Part shown: positions 40,091-52,201 of the stretch, one piece after another
How positions within the stretch are numbered: position 1 is the first letter of the stretch
How the letters are laid out: every line of letters begins with the position of its first letter
NCBI GenBank assembly: GCA_018350325.1
Contig: JAEVLN010000008.1
Span: forward strand, 2,232,001 to 2,296,000
Direction of reading: 5' to 3'
From: Globodera rostochiensis
Lineage: Eukaryota; Nematoda; Chromadorea; Rhabditida; Heteroderidae
Length of the DNA stretch: 64,000 nt
Position numbers and translations under genes: made by a program
Notes under the pieces: model-generated
What the model saw: only the letters and a program-made list of their open reading frames with translations
Database searches by the model: none
What the model was told of the DNA's origin: nothing

Positions 40091-41920
40091 ATGTTTTTGC
40101 ATCGATTAAGGAGGTAATTGAACGGGAGAATTTGTGTATAACATAATAATTATTCTTCCAAAATCAGATTTGACCTTTACACAAAACCTGTAGAAGATTG
40201 TCGGGTTAAAACTCCTTTCGGCGGAATCAGTAAGTGGTGACTCTTTTTGGACTGACTCTTTTTGGACAGCGACTTCCCATTAATTCAGTCACTCTGATCA
40301 GCTTTGTCGTGATCATTCTCTTGTTCATCACCGAAACTTGGTCCTATCTGAGTGTTGACGTCATCGAGCAGCTTTTTGTGGTTTGTTTCATTTTACCGAT
40401 GTTCAAAATCCCCCAATTTTAATTTATTTGAAGGATTCCACCAGCGCAGAAATGCGAATTGAAATTCATTTCGACATTACTCTTCATAAACTTTCGTGTC
40501 CCCTGGTGACCATTGACGTGATGAGCCAATCTGGCGAGAGTCAGGACGGCATTCAGGACGACGTCTTCAAGCAGAGACTGGACAGTCAGGGGAACATCAT
40601 CGAGGGGGCCAAGCCGGAGAAGCAAGGTTGGTTGTTTTTTGATGATTTTTGGCGTTATTTGCTTGGCTTATCCAATTGCTTTTGAGTTGTAAACACGAAC
40701 ACATCGAAAAGTGCGAATGTTTCAAGAAGGGCGAGCAGTGACGAGGAATGCGGCAGTTGTTACGGGGCCATCAACGGGTCAGGCCATTGGGGTTGGCCAT
40801 TGGCCCCATTCATTGAGTTTGTCTAAGGTGCTGCAACACTTGCGAGGAAGTGCGCGAAGCATATCGCCTTAGGGGATGGGTGTTGCAGAACATCGACAAG
40901 ATCGAGCAGTGCAAGAACGATGCGGTGCTGAGGTCGTTGAGCGAGCAGGCGGGTGAGGGCTGTCGCGTGTGGGGCAAGGTGGACGTTGGAAAGGTGAGGG
41001 GGGGGGGGAGGCTTGATGAGCTGATCAGTGCAAATTATGGCTTTATCTCTTTTTTGAGGAATTAAATTAAATTGGCCAATGTTGGAAAATATGAACCAAA
41101 TGCTCTTTTGCCATCATCGAATTTTAGGTCGGCGGCAACTTTCACATTGCACCGGGCGTGCCGAGCACTCACGCCAACTCGCACTGTAAAACAAATTATT
41201 ATTATTTTGGTTATCGGACAAACGAAACAAAAGTGCGGGCGAGTGCATTCAAATCATTCACTTTGTTAGCCCCCAATCCGTCGATGATCAATCAATCAAT
41301 CAATCGATCACTTTCCATTAACACCTCCGCCTAATTAAGTCCACGACTTCCATTCCGTTTCTCCCGCCCGTTTTGACGCTTCCCACACAATAAACCATCT
41401 GTCGTTCGGAAAACCGTTCCCCGGCAAAATGCATCCACTGGACGGCAAGCAGTTCATAACCAACAAAGGTCCAAACAAAAGGAGGAAAACAAATAAAGCC
41501 AAGAAGCCCATTTAGGAGGCATAATGCACCAATACCAGCTGAAGATTGTGCCCACTCGGTATATTTACGGGGTCACGCGGAAGGGAGAGACTTTAATCAG
41601 CCACCAATTCGCGATCACCCGCGTGGAGAGGGACATTATGGCGGGCGCCAGCGGCATTCCCGGGCTTTTTGTGCAATACGAATTCTCGCCACTAATGGTT
41701 CAATATGAGGAGAGGAAAAGGTGCGAACGGCACAAAATTTTCTCATTTTTAAAAAAACAATTGTGATTTTTGATCGCCATTTAGGCCTCTCAGCTTTTTC
41801 CTCGTCTCTCTCTGTGCCATCATCGGCGGCGTGCACACTGTGGCCGCCCTTCTGGATGCGACGCTCTACAACACTCAACGGGCCATTCAGCGAAAGATGG
41901 CAGTGGCCAAGTCCAGCTGA
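40091..41920 (+). CDS. ERGIC3: ERGIC3-type ER-Golgi cargo receptor
   Basis: An ERV46/ERGIC3-family protein that cycles between ER and Golgi and helps COPII/COPI cargo traffic. Exons: 40091-40113, 40168-40229, 40289-40380, 40434-40626, 40687-40777, 40828-40993, 41128-41185, 41340-41468, 41516-41720 and 41785-41920. The N-terminus RRFDLYTKPVEDCRVKTPFG precedes the first membrane helix (VTLISFVVIILLFITETWSY). The luminal domain carries the conserved cysteines GSCYGA...CCNTCEEVREAYRLRGW, GGNFHIAPG, HTINHLSFG and FSPLMVQYEE. The second membrane helix FFLVSLCAIIGGVHTVAALL is near the end. The order matches ERGIC3 from other animals. The final KMAVAKSS lacks an obvious KKXX signal. Confidence 0.94.
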
Positions 41921-42440
41921 TCAGACAGACCATCGACCGCAGCAGGGCATCGATCGATCGATCGCAAATGGATGACTCAGGTCATCGATCACTCATCCCA
42001 TCTTTTCTATTTTCATTCGCTTCCTATCACTTTCTACGGGGCCTTTGTTCTTCTGCTCTGAGTTGCTCTCCCCCCCCCGTCTGATCGACTTGAAAAGTTG
42101 GACGGACTCGTTCCCACACCGAACTTCCCGGCATCTCCCAATTGCCGGAGGCTGTTTTTGCCCGAGGCTCGGAGAGCATTTCATTTTCTCTTTTGTGGAG
42201 ATTCGCTGTATTTAATGAACGTACGTCATTCACACCTTTTACTTTGTTATGGGAATCCGTTTTTTGTTGTTTGTTTTGTTATCCGAAAAAGTTCAGCAGA
42301 AGTCAAAATGTTATGTATTCGAATGGCATTAAATATTATTTATGTTATGGACATGGGCGGGCCTTGCCGGTTCCTTGATTTCTCTGTCTGTCACCCGTCT
42401 TTTGGTCTCTCCGTTTCTCTGCTCGTCTGCCACTCTCCAT

Positions 42441-45400
42441 TCAGCCCATGGTCTCTCCCTGCTGTTCTCGCCAAGGACTCAAATCCAATTGGGGAATGGA
42501 AGTGCACGGCACGGCACTTTGCCCGTCTTCGACGAGAAAGGCGCTGGGGTTAATGGTGCGGAACTCCTCGCCCGTGGCACAAATGACGGAGGAGAAAGTG
42601 ATTTGGCGCAGGGAGGCGATTTGAGCGGCCGAATACATCAGCGGGTTCAGGTAGAAGAAGCTGAGGGGCCGAGGGAGAAATTGGAAAAGCGTTGAGCGCG
42701 GCCGCAACTGACCGATCCGCGTCACGAGTCCGTCTGAACTGCTCTCCGATGATGCAGGAGAAGGTTGGGCCAAGCAGAGAGCCGTCCACCGGTTCCTCCA
42801 TCAAACCACCCACGTACAGATCGATGTCCTTTAGTTGGGTAATTTGAATCGGCTCCCTCCCCCTTTAATTGAGGGTTAATTGAATCAGCTTTCTCCCCCC
42901 TCCCCCTTTAATTGGGGGTTAATTGAATCAGCTTTCTCCCCCTCCCCCTTTAATTGGGGTTAATTGAATCGGCTTTCTCCCCCTCCCCCTTTAATTGGGG
43001 GTTAATTGAATCAGCTTTCTCCCCCCTCCCCATTAATTGAGGGTTAATTGAATCGGCTCCCTCCCTATTTCTCACATCAACTTTCCCGTTGTACAAAATC
43101 GCCACGCGTTTCTTCGCTTCTGGGCCCTTTACTTCTGCAAAAAAATTATGACCGTTTTTTGGATTGCCTTCCCGCCCCCCCTCCCGCCGCTAACCAGGCC
43201 ATTCCTGGAGAGACTTAAGCCGTGGCATCCCACAAATCTCGCGATAGTCGTTGTACGGACGAATGCCCTGGTCCCTTCCCCGCTGAATGTTCAGAGACCC
43301 CATGTCGGACACGTCGAACAGTTCATCAGTCACCTGTCCAAGACCACCAATCTTTATAGCCTCTACTTTGGGTTCGATCAAACTCCAACTCGGAGATTTT
43401 GAGCTTTTCGGATAAAATAGTCGCAGAATTTCTTTACCGTCTCCCGCTCTTTCCCAACCCAACAAACCCCGGGAGTCAATCGTTGCGGCTCTTTGGAGGC
43501 AATCATCATCATTCCCCTGAGGGCGAACAGCGAATGAATCACTCAAAAACAGAACGCCTACCGTATCAGCTGATCGGTGCCATGCAACAACAAAAGGTCC
43601 ACGTTCCCTTTGTGGAAGACATTGAACATGTGGTTAAATGGGATTGAAAACCTGCGTTTGTGACAAATTTAACGTCGCCAATTTTGCGGAAACTCCGATC
43701 GGCCAAAACGTAAAACTCCTTAAGGGTAAAAAACAGAAATTGGAAGTTGAAGAATCACCGATAATTGATTGTTGAACTGATTGATTGAATTGATCGATTG
43801 ATTGATTGAATTGATCGATTGGTTGATTGAATTGATCGATTGATTGATTGAATTGATCGATTGATTGATTGAATTGATCGATTAGTTGATTGAATTATCG
43901 ATTGATTGATTGAATTGATCGATTGATTGATTGAATTGATCGATTGACTGATTGAATTGATCGATTGGTTGATTGAATTATCGATTGATTGATTGAATTG
44001 ATCGATTGATTGATTACTTGGATAAGTCCGTGCAGACGATAGGCGGCACCGGCAAATTCGACGGCGACGGCCGCTTCTTGATTGGGCTGGTAGCCGTTAT
44101 AGGGCGGAATGTGCTTGGCCAAACGGCCGCCGAGCAGAGAGGGCTAAGGGAAAGAAATGGAACAAAATGGAGAAGCGGGCGAAGGAAGGCGGACGACGAA
44201 TGAGTAGAAGTTGCAATTATTACCAGAAACTCCTGGTAGGTGATCACTAAATGGACGGGCTAATTAAAAAGTCCGGCACCCCTCGCTCACCTTGCATTAT
44301 GGCGCCCACAATTTTTCGGCTAAAAATTATCGAAAAATAAATTTCAAAATGTGAAAGCGTTACGTCTCCTGATAGACTCTTTCAGTTTCCCAGTGCGTGT
44401 TCAATTGGAATAATTTGGTGGCAATCCTAAGGGAATAGAAAGGAAGGGGTCGGAGGATGCCGTCGACCGAATGGCCCCCCCCCCCCCCATTTGTCAAAGT
44501 TACATGTTGTGATAGCGGACAAAAAGAGTGTGTAGGGTCGCCTGAGGGGGAAAAGTGCGACCAGAATTGATCAAATGTGGTGAATAATATGCCAAATTGA
44601 GCTGACCAGACCGACGAACAAATTGTTTCCTGGAAGCGATCAGATGAATGATCAGAGGCACAAAGTCCGGCAAAGTCCAAAACTTACGATTGTCCCCCAC
44701 CAACAGTTTCTCTTTGTCCGTCGGCTCCAAAGGGGGCACCGCCGAGAAGGGCGGCATTCGGAGGGCCAAAGTCCGCAGAAGAGCGCCGGCGCGAAGAGTG
44801 CGCATTGCTTTCGGCTCATTGCCATAAATCTGATCAAAAATTGATTTATTGAGGAAAGTTCCTTTAAGGGCCAATCAATCAATCATTTTCACCTGAGACG
44901 CGTCCACCCATGCGCTGTTCATATTGACGGGCGTTCGCGGAGTTCGGCCCGGCCCCGTCCTGCCCGAGCCGGTGCCACAAAGGACGCCCGAGCGTTTGAA
45001 TGGAATGCAGCCAGCCAAACTTTTGTCCTTCAACTTCCTATTGACCTCTGTTTAACTCAAATTGCAAAAAGAAAACGTCAATTTACTTCTGCAGTCGCGT
45101 GTCATGGCTTGGGACGGGCATGGAAACGCATTCTTCGGAAATGAACACGGCACAGTTACAGTTCAAATTTGGCACGGTGTTCCCTTGAAATGGGTGGAAT
45201 TGTCTGAACGTCCAAAAACTTCCATAAATCTTTTAATGCCCCTAAAATCTCTGCTGATTCGACCCTCCCTACTGGTGACGTCGTGGCTGAGAAACTGTCC
45301 AAACTGCATCAACAGTCCGTTGAACCGAGTCAGAACGGAGAAGGAGCTGCTCAACAGGAGATGCGTCACTGCCCGTGGGTTCGGCATTTGCTTGCTCGTC

Positions 45401-46446
45401 CCTTCGATGGAAGGGAGGGGAAAGTTGGCATTGGTTGGTGGGGGTGGCAATGGATTGGGAACTGACCGACCATCCGAGCGATGCCGTCTTCGAAGTTTGA
45501 CGGCAAAAGACGGGCGAATGGCATGTAAGACGCCCCCTCAAGAACAAATTGAACGAATAAATTGTGCTGTTGTGCCCAGCCATTTTTAAAATAACGATTG
45601 TTAAATGAATCGGCGCCGTTAAAGCGTCATTAAATAAAAGTGCCTTCAGAGAGTGTTGAAGATCGTTGCAGGAACCATCAAAGGTACGGTACCTCTCGTG
45701 GTAACAGTTGTTCTGAAAGAATGAAAGTCGGCACAAATCATTTTTAATCCCTTAAAATGTTCAAATTAAGGCAGTCACTGATCAGCAGCCGAATGGACGA
45801 CCTGAACACAAATATTCTCCTGATTCATCGTTGCGCATCCCATTCTGAAGAAGCGATTTTCGTACTCCTCCACCGAGGGCACAATCCGCGTGGCGATCTC
45901 CAACGTTTGGACACGCGAGGAACAATCGCTGTTGATCGGGAAGGGCAGCGATTGGACGGTGACGGCGGCATTTGCGGACAGCGGAAGGGAAAAACGCGCC
46001 GAATCTGATGGCATGGGGAAATCGGAATTTGGAAAGCGATTAGAATCCCTCCCCAATCAGGGATGGAGAAATCGGAATTCGGAAAGCGATTAGAATCCCT
46101 CCAATCACTCACCGGGACATGCCCCACAGGACGGGGCACAATTCAGCTGCATGAATGGCCGATTCTTTACACACGCCCCAGCAACTGCCCATTGAAAGCA
46201 GGCGATCTTAATTACATTTATGACCAAATTCGTTTTTCGAGCCGTACAAATTTGTCGAATGGAAAACCGCCCGGACAGAAGCGACGGGAAGGAAGGCGAA
46301 AGGACGCCGGATTCTGAAGGGCCACGTAATCTAAAAATGGCTTTGGGCTCAGCATGAGCTTCAGCGATTTGTTTTGATCAGTTCCGAGGGAACTGACCGA
46401 GGAGGAATAAGCAGCAGAAGAGAAGGCATTTCAGCGAGGAGGGCAT
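42441..46446 (-). CDS. Secreted animal haem peroxidase
   Basis: An animal haem peroxidase of the nematode cuticle/peroxidasin-like superfamily. These enzymes use H2O2 to oxidise substrates or cross-link tyrosines. The start at 46446 gives a signal peptide ([17 protein letters not shown]), followed by an N-terminal Cys segment ([11 protein letters not shown]). The catalytic domain shows [18 protein letters not shown], the distal-His motif [12 protein letters not shown] (about 45300), [37 protein letters not shown], the FAGAAYRLH helix with the probable proximal His, [40 protein letters not shown] and an ending close to [14 protein letters not shown]. Several introns are swollen by tandem repeats (42840-43070, 43760-44020). 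There are many exons and some boundaries are uncertain. HTLFVRYHN has Tyr where REHN is usual. Confidence 0.88.
42840..43070. repeat. Tandem ~52-bp repeat in a peroxidase intron
   Basis: Four to five units of GGTTAATTGAATCRGCTTTC plus CCCCCTCCCCCTTTAATTGG, with C-run length varying among units. Pure expansion within an intron; no coding potential. Confidence 0.88.
43758..44012. repeat. GATT/GAATTGATC tandem repeat in a peroxidase intron
   Basis: Many copies of GATTGATTGAATTGATC (period about 26-28, with short 4-bp GATT sub-periodicity) fill about 250 bp. Units differ by single bases (GGTTGATTG, GACTGATTG) and some lack the GATC junction. Confidence 0.88.
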
Positions 46447-47550
46447 CGCCCGAGGGGACCCCCGCGGGGCTTTGTCCACGAACCACCTCCGCCCACGCTT
46501 TCTGTTAGCACAGCCACCGACACGAAAAAGATTGCCGGGAAAGGAGGGGCAACGGCACTTTGCAGACAGAGGGGAAGTGGGCCAAAGGCCGAAACGGACC
46601 ATTCTTTGAGAGCTGAAAGAGAGAAACGGTGCTTTTTCCGATTCCATTTCCCTGTCCTTTCCTCCCTCAATCATTCAACCGATTCGATTGAATGTCGAAA
46701 CGGACGGAAGAGATGCCTTATAGGGAATTACGAAGTTGTAAACTCAAAGAAATGGTTGGAGAAGAGAGGGGGGGGGGGAGATAAGGACAAAATGAAATGC
46801 GATGGATTGCGCCTTGAAACTGACGGACGGAGGATGAGGAGGAGGAACACTGCTGGATGCCGAAGCAGCGAACTTATGAGGGGATGAAACGCTCCCACAG
46901 AAAGTGTTACACAAATCATTGGTGTGACTGCTGGCGGACAGACGGAACCGGAAAGGCCAAAGCTGACGGGGCAGCTTAATCCCACGCCCCTGGGGGGGGG
47001 GGGGACTGCCACCACCCAAGCAGCACAGGGACCGGGGGGCAGCAACAGCAGAAGATTTCTTCACTCCATCGCAAATAGCAGCGATCCCAGCAGATGAGGA
47101 CGAAGGCAAGATCGTCCGATGGGATTTTAAATGGCAAAAACTGACGGAGGACGGGCACAGAAACGGACTTTGTCCGATCGTTGTTCCCAGAGACAGCGAA
47201 GCGAAAACCTTTTATCGTAAAAAAAAAAGGACGGCAAAGCTTCACATATTTTACGCTGGAGAAGACCAAATAGAGGGAAGGGGGGGGCAATTTACATTCT
47301 CCGATTTGATGCTATGGGAAACCATCGAGAAGCAATTGAACTTGGATTAAAGACAAGTCGACGAAGTCGGGGTTGAATTCTTTGAGCATTCCAATCTTTA
47401 GTATTAGAATGATTTCGTAAATTGCATATTCAAAATTTGATTCGTGTTTTGAAAATAAAGGGAAAAAACGCATTTCACATCGAAAGAATGACTCTTCTTC
47501 TCATTTCAGGTCGCTCTGAAATGTGTGGAGCAGCAGCCGAACAATTTGAT
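46447..47550. other. Spacer between peroxidase start and bZIP end
   Basis: Both flanking genes are on the minus strand. Several G-runs occur (about 46769-46778, 46992-47003 and 47280-47287). Frames of 80-120 codons on the minus strand are Ser/Pro-rich low complexity with no recognised domain. No gene is called; the peroxidase promoter is expected near 46450-46700. Confidence 0.4.
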
Positions 47551-48420
47551 TCAACTTCCTCCCCCTCGCCCTCCGTCGTCGTCCTTTGCCGCGCACACCA
47601 CGACCATTTCCTTCAGAAGGGCCAACTCCCGTCTCATTGTGTCCAATGTCCTGCAAAAGCAAATTCAATGTGACAAATGAAGACATCCCGATTTAGTCCC
47701 GCGTTCGAATTGCCAAAGATCCCGTGGCTACTTTCAAAATGTCCCTTTGGGGCAGATGTGACAAAAAGGCGTCCATTTCACATTCCGTCCCCCGACCTCT
47801 CCAACTGCGCATTTTCTTCTCTAAGTTCTTTGACCCGTTGTGACGTGTGCACTTGCTCGACCCGCTTCTTCTGCCGCGTTCTGCTCACCGCCGCATTATT
47901 TTTAAGCCGCTTCAGCACATACTCGTCCGCCTCCTGGTCCTGCTGACCACTCGGAGACTGCTCAACAAAGGACCAACTCGACTAAAACAGAAGAATGCCG
48001 TTTATCACTAATTTGCGGGCACTGAATGAGCCCCGCATTCATTAACCCGCCGCACAGGAAAAATTTTCGGAGGGGGGAATTTGTCCATCTGAGCGCGGCC
48101 CAGCGGTGCCGATAGGCCCCGCCGGGAAAATTTTTTGATGGCAATTTGTTAAGAAAATTGGTCAATAAAGTTGCAAAAGTGAAAAACAAAAGGGTCCCCC
48201 CTCGATTTTTTTCCTCAATTTCATATCGGGGGGGGGGGGGGGAATTCGCCCCCACCCCCCCCCCCTGGCTACGCTACTGAACCCGCACTTCATTTCCATT
48301 CAACGGCGAATTGCCCTCCTGCACTTGGCACTGTTGTCGACACGGACTCTCTCCTTGAAGCGTCGTCTGACTCGGATAGGGCGCGGCATTTCGCTTCCGC
48401 GCATTTCGTTGAGTTGCCAT
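47551..48420 (-). CDS. Small C/EBP-like bZIP transcription factor
   Basis: Three exons (48420-48289, 47981-47797, 47650-47551) splice in frame to 138 residues, about the size of C/EBP-gamma. The basic region DEYVLKRLKNNAAVSRTRQK is the C/EBP-type DNA-contact motif (NNxAVxxxR). It runs into the zipper ELREENAQLERTLDTMRRE and LALLKEMVV. C/EBP-gamma-like proteins lack a strong activation domain and act through heterodimers. The tail is Asp/Gly-rich (DDDGGRGGGS). Intron 1 (about 307 bp) is inflated by a repeat with two long G/C runs. Assignment to C/EBP rather than PAR or ATF4 rests on the NNAAVSRTR core. Confidence in the family is high and in the exact orthologue low. Confidence 0.85.
48055..48280. 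repeat. Dispersed repeat with long G and C runs in the bZIP intron
   Basis: Contains G15-16 (about 48227-48242) and C12-13 (about 48254-48266). The portion 48100-48190 matches the reverse complement of the USP7 intronic repeat at 33115-33210. The edge sequence CCCCCTGGCTACGCTACTG looks like a transposon terminus. Confidence 0.65.
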
Positions 48421-48776
48421 TACTCTGAAGGGTTCATATTGTAGCCAGAAAAAACTTTATTAACGATAGACAAAAATATTTAATGTGCAAAACAATTTAA
48501 ATACTGTCATTTAAGTAAAGATTACGACTTATAGAACAGACGCCATAATCAAGAAAATGATAGAAATCAAATGTCGTTTCTGAAAACAAAAATAAAACAA
48601 ACAACCGAATGTCAAAAACAGAGAATACATATAACGATAATTCCTTAGGCAACAATTTAAAAACAAACAAATAATCGAAAATATGTTTAGGCCAATACTT
48701 TGTCATTTTTATAGACCTTAGGTAAAAAACTACGCCTTCTTGAGACCAAACAGATTTCATCCATTCACAAACTCCT

Positions 48777-51162
48777 TCAGTTTACTTCCTTCTCCTTGTT
48801 ACCAACATCACCCTTTTGTTCTGCCGCCTTCAGAAGCGTCATCATCTAAAACCGATGTTTATATTTGAATGAATTAGTGAAGAAGTCGAATAACAACCGC
48901 TGCATGAATAACGTCAGGAGTTGAGACAAAACAGCAGCGGTCCTTGTCCTTGACAATTTCCAAAACACGTTGCTGTAACGATTCATCAGAAGTCACAAAC
49001 AATGCCATCAATCCCTTAATGCCTTTTTAGTACAGATTAGTTCGCGCGCGACTATTTTTACAGTAGGATTTTTTGATGCTCCATAAATCACCATCGGAAT
49101 ATCAGAAAAGGTGTCGCCACAAATGAGCACTTTTCCTTTTTCAGACGATTCGCCGAGGGTTTCGATTATTTTGATCATTCCTTTTGCCTTGTTCCAAACT
49201 AAAGAAGCTCTGTGGTAAAAAGTTGTTTCATTTTTCATCCCCCCCCCCACTCTTCTCCGGTTTCCATGTCTGAAATTATTGACCCCACTCACCCGTCCCA
49301 TCCTTATGAACAACAACTTCGACTTCAAGACCGGCGGACGGCTCAAAATGCAAAAACTGAAAAATCCTTCACCAATAAGGTAAAGTTGCGCCAATGTTCG
49401 TTTTACTTGCGAATTCGGGTCCACTCGGTGCACGCGTTCTTTGACTTCGTTTTGATATTTTGCAGACAATTCGGCGTTTACATGCTGTAAATGAAAGATA
49501 ATGAAGAAATTGATAAACTAATTGTACGTTAAAGACGGTTTGAACACCTGAAATGTCACAAAAATCAAAAATAATAATTCTGGCAAGTCAACCCAAAGTT
49601 AAGCGGTCGACTTTCCGTTGAACACCGCTGCCAATGAGGCCAAAATGGGCAAACTCCTTATCTTCCAACAGATTTGACATCTGGTGGATGATTGTTAAAA
49701 ACATTTAAAAAAAAGTTTGATAACCTCATCCGAAAGTCTCTCCAAGGCATTCAACCCTTCGTCAGAAATACCTTTAAAGGTTTTTAATATGTTTAAAAAG
49801 AAGAGAATGACCAAAACATCCAAACAAACACTCACAACACACCTTCATCGTGCACAACCCTAAAACAATGGCAAGAAATAACTCTTTTATCCCTAAAAAT
49901 CTGCTGACCTTTTACCGTTCAGCCACCATTCTCGTCCCCAAGACCCTCCAAAGACAATCGGACCGTCTTTTGGCAGGGCAATCAGATCGAGAATTCCAGG
50001 GCCTCTAAGAGGTCCTTTAAAAGTGTTAAAAGAATTTTTAACATATTCATTTGATTAATAACCAGCTGTTAGCACTGCAGTGTGACGGGTGATACCCTTA
50101 ATTTTAAGTTAATTTTCTATAAAAAAAACTCCAAAAACCTTTGAAAATTGTGCCAGGCTTATTGCGCTATATATTGGCTGCAAATTGGTGGCGTATTGGG
50201 CACAATAATCCTAAACGATGAAAAATTGTAATTTGAGATAGTTAATAAGTTTTACTTTCATTGTCCCATCCCAATCCGTGATAAGAATGGGTTTCAATTC
50301 TTCAGCTCCGTTGGCGCTTCCGCTTCTCAACTGTTCCATAAACCTAAAAATGATTCGATTATTAAACGGTCCATCCTTTCTCATCAGATTACCTAACACA
50401 TTCGGCGTGTTCCTTCAAGAAGTCAATCGAATGATAATGAGGCAACACCGACAAAAAGTCCATTTGAGTCAAATATTGTGAAATGGAAATTTTTTGAGCG
50501 GAATTTTGCCGTTCTGTGAAGAATAAATGAAATTTATCCAGGAAGTCAATGTCCTTCTAAATCCCATTTTAATTGATTATAAAATACATTGAAATGTACA
50601 AAACCTTCATTCCGAAAAGCTCATCCTTCACATAAATCGACAGTTTTTCATCACTGAAATATAAAAATGATAAAATCATTAAACAAACTCAAAACTTTGT
50701 AGACAAAATTTCTTTCATGTGAGATGGGCCACAATCCAAAATAGCGCGAGTTTTATTGAGAAAATGCAAGCATTGGTTTGTGACTGCAAACAGAAAGTGA
50801 ATGTAAGAAGTTGTTCGAAAATTCTAATAAATTTAATTATATAATACTACCTTCGATAAAAGATTGAATTTGATGGTCATTATCTTCGAGACAATGTTCA
50901 AGGAGCAAAGATACGAATTCCTTTCTTTTACTCTGACACTAAAAAAATATACAAATTTTACCAAAATTGAACCAGAAAAAATCCGGGGGATATGAGGCGA
51001 ATTTTCCACTTTCCTCGGGAAAATAATTTTTCTATTTTTGGGTGGTTATGGTCTCAAATTGGACTAATCTTCCACCAAATTAATAAAATTTTCACCCCTG
51101 CAAGCAAATACCTTGTACATCAACTTCTTAAAATCTTCAATTGTGCCACGATTTTGCTCCAT
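48777..51162 (-). CDS. gob-1: Nematode trehalose-6-phosphate phosphatase, GOB-1 type
   Basis: A HAD-superfamily phosphatase that dephosphorylates trehalose-6-phosphate; GOB-1 is the nematode enzyme and its loss is lethal in C. elegans. It starts MEQNRGTIEDFKKLMYK at 51162. HAD motif I is DWDGT in ILITDWDGTMKDY (the first Asp is the nucleophile), followed by HTAVLTAGPLRGPGILDL, FGGSWGREWWLNG, GSGVQRKVDRLTLG, ERVHRVDPNSQ, WNKAKGMIKIIETLG and HAD motif IV GDTFSDIPM. The tail FVSTPDVIHAAVM and a Lys/Glu-rich end close the protein. Over ten small exons; the intron next to the WNKAKG exon carries a C-run. The long N-terminal helical region has no known catalytic role. Exon limits are partly approximate. 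Confidence 0.9.
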
Positions 51163-52201
51163 TTTTGAGATGAGATCTTATTGAAATAAATAAGCGGTTT
51201 AATACTATAAAAACGATCTTTTTCCTTAAAGATAGTTGAAATTTAAAAAGCTTTTCCGATGACGCGTTCGACAACGCTTAGCTAAATTGGCCAAATTGGC
51301 CAAATGCAGATAAGTCCAAAAACGCACCATCCCAGTCAGTCTGCGTGTCAATTGCTTCCGAAAATATCGAGTTACTCCGTGATCGTCCATCCCAACTTTG
51401 TTTCTGCTCACGATCTTGCTCCTCCGCCATAAATAATAATGAGTCAATTTATCTGTTATTTTTTTTAAACATTTTAAATCTTTACACATAAACACATTAA
51501 CCTAAAAATTAAACGCACCTAGGTAACATGGATTGTGCTCTGGTCGCCTTTAAAAATAGAGACCGGATTTTGAAATGACCGGGTCCAGAAATCGGATTCC
51601 ATCAACCCGGACCGCATAATCCGGGTAAAACACCCGAATCCGAATTTTGAAGAAAAAAAAAATTAAAAATGCAAATTATTCAATGAATCATGCAAAATTT
51701 GCTATTTTTGGGCGTACGTGGACAAATCGCCTAGAGAGCAAACCATTTTATGTATATCAAAATTTTAAAAATACGGTTTTGAAATCATACCCCTAGATCG
51801 GTTTTGCCTGTCAAAACAAATTCACTTTTTTGGCATTCTTTACCCTTTAACTCGAAAATAACAGAGCGCCAATATTTATCATAACCAACAATTCTTTCAA
51901 AATAAATTGGCTTATTTCCTTTTTTGCTGTCCATGCCCTCCCTTCCTAGCTACGTTAAGCATTTCTGATAAATCGTAACAGAACGCATCCCCCGTTCAAA
52001 GATCATTTTGTATTAAATTCCCCTCGCGGCACCGCCGAACCCCTCCTAAACTGACTGGTCTGGTACTCGCTTCTTAAGATGATCTAACGGAAATTGCTTA
52101 TCAAGCTCCATTTTTGGATCAATAAAAACACTGCTTATGAACAGTCCGCAATCGCAATAAAATCAATTTAAGCAACAATCACCAATAAAGAAAATACAAG
52201 T
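51163..52201. other. Spacer upstream of the trehalose-phosphatase gene
   Basis: About 1 kb of AT-rich DNA. An 89-codon minus-strand frame (51495-51226) has no recognised domain. The segment 51540-51660 (CCGGGTCCAG, AACCCGGACC, CACCCGAATCCGAATTTT) resembles the CGGACCCGAATTCGAATTTT core of the foldback elements at 55705 and 62445, suggesting an old relative. Confidence 0.45.
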
